From NCBI GenBank assembly GCA_018711985.1, contig DVHS01000181.1, forward strand, positions 1-19,072: a stretch of DNA of 19,072 nt, in the 5' to 3' direction. Under the pieces are notes generated by a model, which saw nothing but the letters and a program-made list of their open reading frames with translations, did no database searches and had not been told where the DNA came from. A program made the translations under genes and the position numbers. Below are positions 14,596 to 19,072 of this stretch, in pieces; position 1 is the first letter of the stretch; every line of letters begins with the position of its first letter. The DNA is from Egerieenecus merdigallinarum (GTDB taxonomy: Bacteria; Bacillota; Clostridia; Christensenellales; Aristaeellaceae).

Positions 14596-16449
14596 ATGGA
14601 TACGGCGCAGCTTATGCGTATCATCCGGGAGGACAACGTAGCGGAGGTCCGCCGGGCGCTGGCCCTGTGGCCGGGGCTGGTGGAAACGGCGACTCCGGCG
14701 GGGGAACCCCTGAGCCACTGGGCGGCCCGGGAGGGGAGCCTGGCAATGCTCCGGCTGCTGGTGGAATACGGCACCAAGGTGAACCTGAATGCCGTGGATG
14801 AAAGCGGCCGGGATATGCTTCACTACGCGGCGGAAAGCGGAAACGTGGAAAAATGCCGCTATCTGGTGGAGCGGGGCGGCATGGACCCCTTGCGGGGAGA
14901 CCTGGAGCTGATAACCCCCTATGACCTGGCCCATCAGGGCGGATGGAAACAGCTGGAAGCATACTTTGCGGCGGTGGTGGACGCCCCCTGGGAAGCCATG
15001 TACCGCAATCCCATCCGAAGCGGCATGTACCCCGACCCTTCCATTTGCCGGGTGGGCGAAGACTATTATATGGTCAACTCCACCTTTGTGTACTTCCCCT
15101 GCATTCCTGTTTCCCATTCCCGGGACCTGGTGCATTGGGAGGTAATTGGCCACGCCATCACCCGGCAGGAGTGGGCCAACCTGGACGGCCTGGAAGGCGG
15201 GCGCGGCTATTGGGCCCCGGACATTTCCTATGCCGAGGGCAGATTCTATATCTGCGCGACCCTGCGCCTGAACGACGGCGGCGAAGTATGCCGGCGGCAG
15301 ATGGTGGTGACCGCTCAGCGCCCGGAGGGTCCGTACTCTGAACCGGTGTTTTTTGAAGAGGACGGTATTGACCCTTCCCTGTTCCATGATACGGACGGGC
15401 GGCACTATATGCTGCTCAACCGGGGAGCGCGCATTTTTGAAGTGGATGCCCAGGCAACCCGGCGGCTCAGCGAAACCACGCTGCTGTACTACGGCAGCTG
15501 CAAGCGTGCACCGGAAGGGCCACACCTGCTCAAGAAAGACGGGTGGTACTACCTCTTCCTGGCGGAGGGCGGTACCGGCATGGGCCACCGGGAAACCGTG
15601 GCACGCTCCAGAAATCTGCATGGACCCTATGAACCCAGCCCCTATGGGCCTGTGCTGCGGCAGTGGGATGAACGGGCGCTGATTCAGCGCTGTGGCCATG
15701 CCAAACCGGTGAGCACCCCGGACGGACGGTGGTACCTGGTGTACCTCTGCGGCCGGGCGCTGGAGGGCCAGTGGACGCTCCTGGGCCGGGAAACGGCCCT
15801 GGATCCCATCCAATGGACGGCGGACGGCTGGCCGCTGCTCGACCACGGCCGGGGCCCCAGCGTGCTGCAGCGCAAACCCTTGCCGGATGCTCCCGTGCAT
15901 GGGTCGGTGGACTGGCTTACGCCGCGTCCGCCTCAGCCGGGAACGGTGCACTGGTGCGGGGAGCGGTTAATCCTGCGGGCAGGGGACAGCGATCTTACGG
16001 AAGTTTCCTGCCGCAGCCTGCAGGTGCGGCGGCAAACGGCCTTCCGTTGCAGCTTTGCGGCCACGGTGACGGTTCCGCGGCGGGGTGAAGCGGGGATTGT
16101 CTGCTACTATGATGAACATTCCTTTCTGGCCCTGGGCGTCCGCCATAGGGAGAACGGAATGCAGCTATGGCAGCGGGAGCAAATAGGCCTGGAGTGCCGG
16201 GAACAGGACCTGGGTCCTTGCCCTGTACAGGCGGGACAAGGGCTGCGGTTGGGGGTAAAGTGTGACGGATTGACGCGCCGGCTGTACGCGGGGGAAGGGG
16301 ATACGCCGGTCTCCCTGGTGGAGCGTGCCACGTACCTGAGCGATGAGGGCGTATCCTTGGGCAAGCGGTTTACCGGCGCCATGATCGGCATGTACGCGGT
16401 GCGTCAGGCGGAGGCGCAATTTGCGGACATAACGTACACGGAGGGGTGA
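14596..16449 (+). CDS. Ankyrin-repeat / GH43 glycosidase fusion (beta-xylosidase or arabinofuranosidase-like)
   Basis: A 617-residue protein. Residues 1-128 are ankyrin-type: a degenerate first unit (MRIIREDNVAEVRRALALWP), two good repeats (PLSHWAAREGSLAMLRLLVE at 38-57 and DMLHYAAESGNVEKCRYLVE at 73-92), and a capping unit ending near AHQGGWKQLEAYF. The GH43 five-bladed propeller starts near 137 (NPIRSGMYPDPSICRVGEDY) with the base D147, the pKa-setting D259 in DGIDPSLFHD, and the acid E307 in APEGPHLLKK; H368 in CGHAKPV may hold the central ion. Residues about 435-617 form a beta-sandwich like the GH43 C-terminal (DUF1349-type) domain. No signal peptide is present, so it is cytoplasmic. ATG 14596 has AGGAG eight bases upstream; M135 lacks a ribosome site, so the fusion is one product. 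Closest family resemblance is to XylB-type beta-xylosidases. Confidence 0.88.
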   Translation: MDTAQLMRIIREDNVAEVRRALALWPGLVETATPAGEPLSHWAAREGSLAMLRLLVEYGTKVNLNAVDESGRDMLHYAAESGNVEKCRYLVERGGMDPLRGDLELITPYDLAHQGGWKQLEAYFAAVVDAPWEAMYRNPIRSGMYPDPSICRVGEDYYMVNSTFVYFPCIPVSHSRDLVHWEVIGHAITRQEWANLDGLEGGRGYWAPDISYAEGRFYICATLRLNDGGEVCRRQMVVTAQRPEGPYSEPVFFEEDGIDPSLFHDTDGRHYMLLNRGARIFEVDAQATRRLSETTLLYYGSCKRAPEGPHLLKKDGWYYLFLAEGGTGMGHRETVARSRNLHGPYEPSPYGPVLRQWDERALIQRCGHAKPVSTPDGRWYLVYLCGRALEGQWTLLGRETALDPIQWTADGWPLLDHGRGPSVLQRKPLPDAPVHGSVDWLTPRPPQPGTVHWCGERLILRAGDSDLTEVSCRSLQVRRQTAFRCSFAATVTVPRRGEAGIVCYYDEHSFLALGVRHRENGMQLWQREQIGLECREQDLGPCPVQAGQGLRLGVKCDGLTRRLYAGEGDTPVSLVERATYLSDEGVSLGKRFTGAMIGMYAVRQAEAQFADITYTEG

Positions 16450-16453
16450 GCAA

Positions 16454-17806
16454 ATGGAACGGATCTCATCGGAAGCCATGCTGCGCTTTGTGGAACGCCT
16501 GGAGCGGGAAGACGTGTGCCTTCACGGCTTCGAGCTGCGGCAGGATGGCGAAATCAGGGCGGAGGGCTATTATGCGCCCTTTGCCAAGGGGCAACCCCAT
16601 CGGATGTATTCCGTCAGCAAGAGCATGGTGGCGCTGGCCCTGGGACTGCTTCTGGGGGAGGGGAGGCTGCGCCTGACGGATCACATTGTGGACTTCTTTC
16701 CCGAGGTGTTGCCTGCGGCGCCAGACCCACGGCTGCTGCGCATGACCATTGAGGATATGCTGCGCATGACTACCTGCTACCGGCGCACCACGTACCGGGA
16801 GGGGGTGGACCGGGACTGGGCGGCAACCTTCTTTCGCGGGGATTGCACCCATGAGCCGGGGACGCTGTTTCACTACGATACGTCCTGCACCCAGGTTCTG
16901 GGAGCGCTCTGCCAGCGCGTGAGCGGACAGGGGCTGCTGGAATTGCTGGAGGAAAGGATTTTTCATCCCATCGGCGCCACGGACCCCAAACGGTGGCTGA
17001 CCGATCCTTCCGGCGTACCCCAGGGGGGAACGGGGCTGATTATGTCCCTGCGCGACCTGGGAAAAACGGCGCAGCTGGTCATGGACGGCGGGCGGGGGTT
17101 GCTGCCGGAGTCATTCCTGCGCAGTGCCACGGTAAAACAGGTGGATACCACCGTCCAGGGAAACCCGGAGGAACGGTTTGGCTATGGATGGCAGTACTGG
17201 CGTACCCGGCGCGGATGGGCCATGTATGGCATGGGCGGCCAACTGGCTGTGGCCTGTCCGGCGGAAGGGCTGCTGCTATGCACCATTGCCGATACCCGGC
17301 TGGACCCTTATGGCGTACAGCGGATCTATGACGCCTTTTTTGAGGAGATCGTCGCTGCCCCGGGAACGGAGCACGACGGCGATGCCCAGCGGCTGGAGCG
17401 GAAACTGGCGGCCTTGCGGGTGGGCGGCGTTCCCTGCCGGAAGGAGCTGCCATGGAACTTCGCGCCGCGCTATGGGATGGGTCCCAATGAACTGGGCCTG
17501 GCGGAGGTGGATATGCGCCCGGGAGCGTTGACCTTGCGCTGGAACGCCGGCGGGGAGGATACCTTCCTGTGGGATACGTTTGGACAAGTGCGCCAGGGTG
17601 TTTTTGCGCGCTACAATGAACCATGCCTGGTCAGCGCAGGCATGGTGGGGGAAAACATGCTTCGGATGCGTTGCCATCTCATCGGCGATGCGCCCTGTGG
17701 CATGGATATGCGGTTTGCCCTAAGAAATGGACGGCTTTCCGTGGAGCTGAAACGTTCCACCGATCCCAAAACCCAGGGATATGACGGCATTGCCGCCAGC
17801 CCTTAA
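16454..17806 (+). CDS. Beta-lactamase-fold serine hydrolase (PF00144-type), probable esterase
   Basis: A 450-residue cytoplasmic protein. Residues 1-310 match the class C beta-lactamase/family VIII esterase fold: S53-x-x-K56 in MYSVSKSMVALALG holds the nucleophile and its lysine, Y141 in FHYDTSCTQVLG is the second-motif tyrosine (YDT in place of the usual YxN), and YGMGGQ at 258-263 is the third motif. Residues about 311-450 form a beta-rich C-terminal domain (GALTLRWNAGGEDTFLWDTFG). There is no signal peptide, which argues against a cell-wall penicillin-binding role and for an intracellular esterase on imported sugars. It starts four bases after the ankyrin-GH43 stop, with GGAGGGG overlapping that stop, so the two are translationally linked. 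The stop shares TTAA with the converging MATE gene. Confidence 0.85.
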   Translation: MERISSEAMLRFVERLEREDVCLHGFELRQDGEIRAEGYYAPFAKGQPHRMYSVSKSMVALALGLLLGEGRLRLTDHIVDFFPEVLPAAPDPRLLRMTIEDMLRMTTCYRRTTYREGVDRDWAATFFRGDCTHEPGTLFHYDTSCTQVLGALCQRVSGQGLLELLEERIFHPIGATDPKRWLTDPSGVPQGGTGLIMSLRDLGKTAQLVMDGGRGLLPESFLRSATVKQVDTTVQGNPEERFGYGWQYWRTRRGWAMYGMGGQLAVACPAEGLLLCTIADTRLDPYGVQRIYDAFFEEIVAAPGTEHDGDAQRLERKLAALRVGGVPCRKELPWNFAPRYGMGPNELGLAEVDMRPGALTLRWNAGGEDTFLWDTFGQVRQGVFARYNEPCLVSAGMVGENMLRMRCHLIGDAPCGMDMRFALRNGRLSVELKRSTDPKTQGYDGIAASP

Positions 17807-19072
17807 GCATCCGTTTTGAAACGGCTTTTGCGCCACAGTCCGGAGAAATACAGTCCCAGCAATATGGCGGAGCTGATGCCATTGCTGATGACCACGGAGT
17901 ACCAAACGCTCTCCACGCCCATGTGAAGCAGGTTCTGGCAGAAATACAGTGTGGCAAAGCGAAACACCCACAGCCGGGAAGCATCCACCGCCATGGTGAC
18001 TTCCGTGTGCCCGGCGCCCTGGAACAGGCCGGAGGTTGCGTTATAGATTCCATTGGTCCAGCACCAGGCCGCCATCAGGCTGAGAAAATCTGCCGCCATG
18101 GCGATGACGTCGGCATCCGAGGCAAAGATGCTGACAATGGCCTGGGAAACAGGGCGCAGGGCCAGCAGCTGCCCGCCTACGAAAAGAAATCCAATGGCGC
18201 AGTACATGGCCAGGCGGTATCCCTTGGCGGCACGTTCCGGCTGCTTTGCGCCCATGTTTTGCCCCACGATGGTGCCCACAGCCGAGCCGATGGCATTGGA
18301 CGGCAAGGAAATAAGACCGTTCACTTTGTTGCCAATGCCATAAGCGGCCATGGCGTTGACCCCATATACGTAGACACTGCGGCTCATGAGCAAAAAGCCC
18401 AGCTGCATGGTGCTTCCGCCCAGGGCGGTGGGCAAACCGATGCGCAGAATGGCCATGAGCTTATCCCGTTCCGGGCGCATGGAGGCCGCCTGCAGGCGGA
18501 TATCCTGGCCCGGCCTGCGCAGCAGGCAGAAGGCAATCCCCGCGGGCACCGCCTTGGACAACACCGTGGCCAGAGCCGCGCCTGCGGAGGACATGCCCCA
18601 AGTAATCATCAGCAGCGGGTCCAACACCAGATTCAGTGAAATGCCCACCAAGTTCAGCAGCATGGGACGCAAGGTATCCCCCTGGGCCTGGCGCACCGCC
18701 TGGTAAATGTTCATCATGAACAGGAAGGGCATGTCCAGCATCACCAAACGCAGATAGGTTACGCTATGGGTATAGGTGGCGCCGTCCGCGCCCAACCAGG
18801 CCACAATGGCGGGGGTGGCAAGCACCAGCACAGCCACGCACACCAAGGAAAACAGCATGGCGCACAGGAAAATTTGGTTGGCCATTTTCTCGGCTTCCTG
18901 TGGCTTCTGTGCGCCGATGTACTGGGAAATCATCACCGCGCCCGCCACGGTGAGCCCGCTGCCAAAGTTCAGCACAATGTTTTGCACAGGGGTAACCAGG
19001 TTAATGGCTGCCAAGGGCTCGGTACCAATCTGGCCCAGCCAGTAGGTATCCGTCAGGTTGTATAGCGTTTGC
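17803..19072 (-). CDS. MATE-family efflux transporter (5' partial)
   Basis: A polytopic membrane antiporter of the multidrug and toxic compound extrusion family. About 423 codons are visible and the frame is open to the right edge; the residues before the first possible start (TTG 19014) read LYNLTDTYWLGQIGTEPLAA, the classic N-terminal MATE motif, so roughly 30 residues are missing. Two six-helix halves are recognisable: GSGLTVAGAVMISQYIGAQK in the first, and AIGSAVGTIVGQNMGAKQPE in the second, the repeated 'GQNxGA' signature. It belongs to the NorM/DinF-like bacterial group; the substrate is unknown. Its stop overlaps the stop of the serine hydrolase, and no terminator separates the converging genes. 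It may be unrelated to the sugar locus. Confidence 0.92.
   Translation of the reverse strand, partial: QTLYNLTDTYWLGQIGTEPLAAINLVTPVQNIVLNFGSGLTVAGAVMISQYIGAQKPQEAEKMANQIFLCAMLFSLVCVAVLVLATPAIVAWLGADGATYTHSVTYLRLVMLDMPFLFMMNIYQAVRQAQGDTLRPMLLNLVGISLNLVLDPLLMITWGMSSAGAALATVLSKAVPAGIAFCLLRRPGQDIRLQAASMRPERDKLMAILRIGLPTALGGSTMQLGFLLMSRSVYVYGVNAMAAYGIGNKVNGLISLPSNAIGSAVGTIVGQNMGAKQPERAAKGYRLAMYCAIGFLFVGGQLLALRPVSQAIVSIFASDADVIAMAADFLSLMAAWCWTNGIYNATSGLFQGAGHTEVTMAVDASRLWVFRFATLYFCQNLLHMGVESVWYSVVISNGISSAILLGLYFSGLWRKSRFKTDA

Noticed and set aside
14980..15010. Possible frameshift or gene boundary between the ankyrin and GH43 parts
   Set aside because: The frame is continuous across the junction and there is no stop, no Shine-Dalgarno sequence before M135 and no change of frame, so it reads as one protein.
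14374..15951. Long minus-strand open frame opposite the ankyrin-GH43 gene (525 codons)
   Set aside because: It is antisense to conserved GH43 motifs, has no domain and is rich in P, R, H and Q, typical of a GC-rich shadow frame.
16590..16660. Antibiotic-resistance beta-lactamase
   Set aside because: The SxxK motif is present, but the protein lacks a signal peptide, has a non-standard second motif and an extra C-terminal domain, and is coupled to a GH43 gene, so a resistance role is unlikely.
1..19072. Mobile element, prophage, CRISPR or defence system
   Set aside because: I found no transposase, integrase, terminal repeats, spaced repeats or tRNA attachment site. The ankyrin repeats and MinD-like ATPase alone do not make a defence system.

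Overview
The window looks like chromosomal DNA from a GC-rich, Gram-positive, gut-type Clostridium relative (Bacillota, class Clostridia, possibly Christensenellales or Oscillospirales). This is inferred from strong AGGAGG-type ribosome sites, a CdaR/YbbR protein, an NSUN/RsmF-type methyltransferase, a UPF0597 cysteine desulfidase, and an LplB/YtcP-type sugar ABC transporter beside a membrane-bound AraC regulator. I see no rRNA, tRNA, CRISPR array, insertion sequence or phage gene. No gene-free stretch exceeds 300 bases; the longest is the divergent control region at about 10107-10381.

Region 1 (1-6255, + strand) is a compact housekeeping operon. In order it holds the 3' part of cdaR (regulator of the c-di-AMP cyclase), an unknown protein with a membrane segment and a long proline-rich tail, an unknown P-loop ATPase, an rRNA cytosine-C5 methyltransferase, an L-cysteine desulfidase and a CehA/McbA-type PHP hydrolase. 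Genes overlap or lie within about 40 bases of each other. The block ends at a strong hairpin that has an A-tract on one side and a T-tract on the other, so it can stop transcription from both directions.

Region 2 (6284-17806) is a carbohydrate-use locus built around a divergent control region. On the minus strand a membrane-anchored AraC regulator is followed by a DUF5060/apiosidase-like glycoside hydrolase. On the plus strand lie a solute-binding protein, an intercistronic hairpin, two ABC permeases and a CE12 (rhamnogalacturonan acetylesterase-type) esterase. After an internal terminator come a protein fusing ankyrin repeats to a GH43 glycosidase, and a beta-lactamase-fold serine hydrolase. 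None of the hydrolases has a visible signal peptide and no transporter ATPase is encoded. The simplest model is that a decorated plant oligosaccharide (pectic or xylan-derived) is sensed outside the cell, imported using a shared MsmX-type ATPase encoded elsewhere, and then deacetylated and hydrolysed in the cytoplasm.

Region 3 (17803-19072, - strand) is a MATE-family transporter running off the right edge. Its stop codon overlaps the stop of the serine hydrolase in a shared TTAA.

The most unusual element is the ankyrin-GH43 fusion, which keeps all three expected GH43 catalytic residues and is coupled to a serine hydrolase behind an intrinsic terminator.
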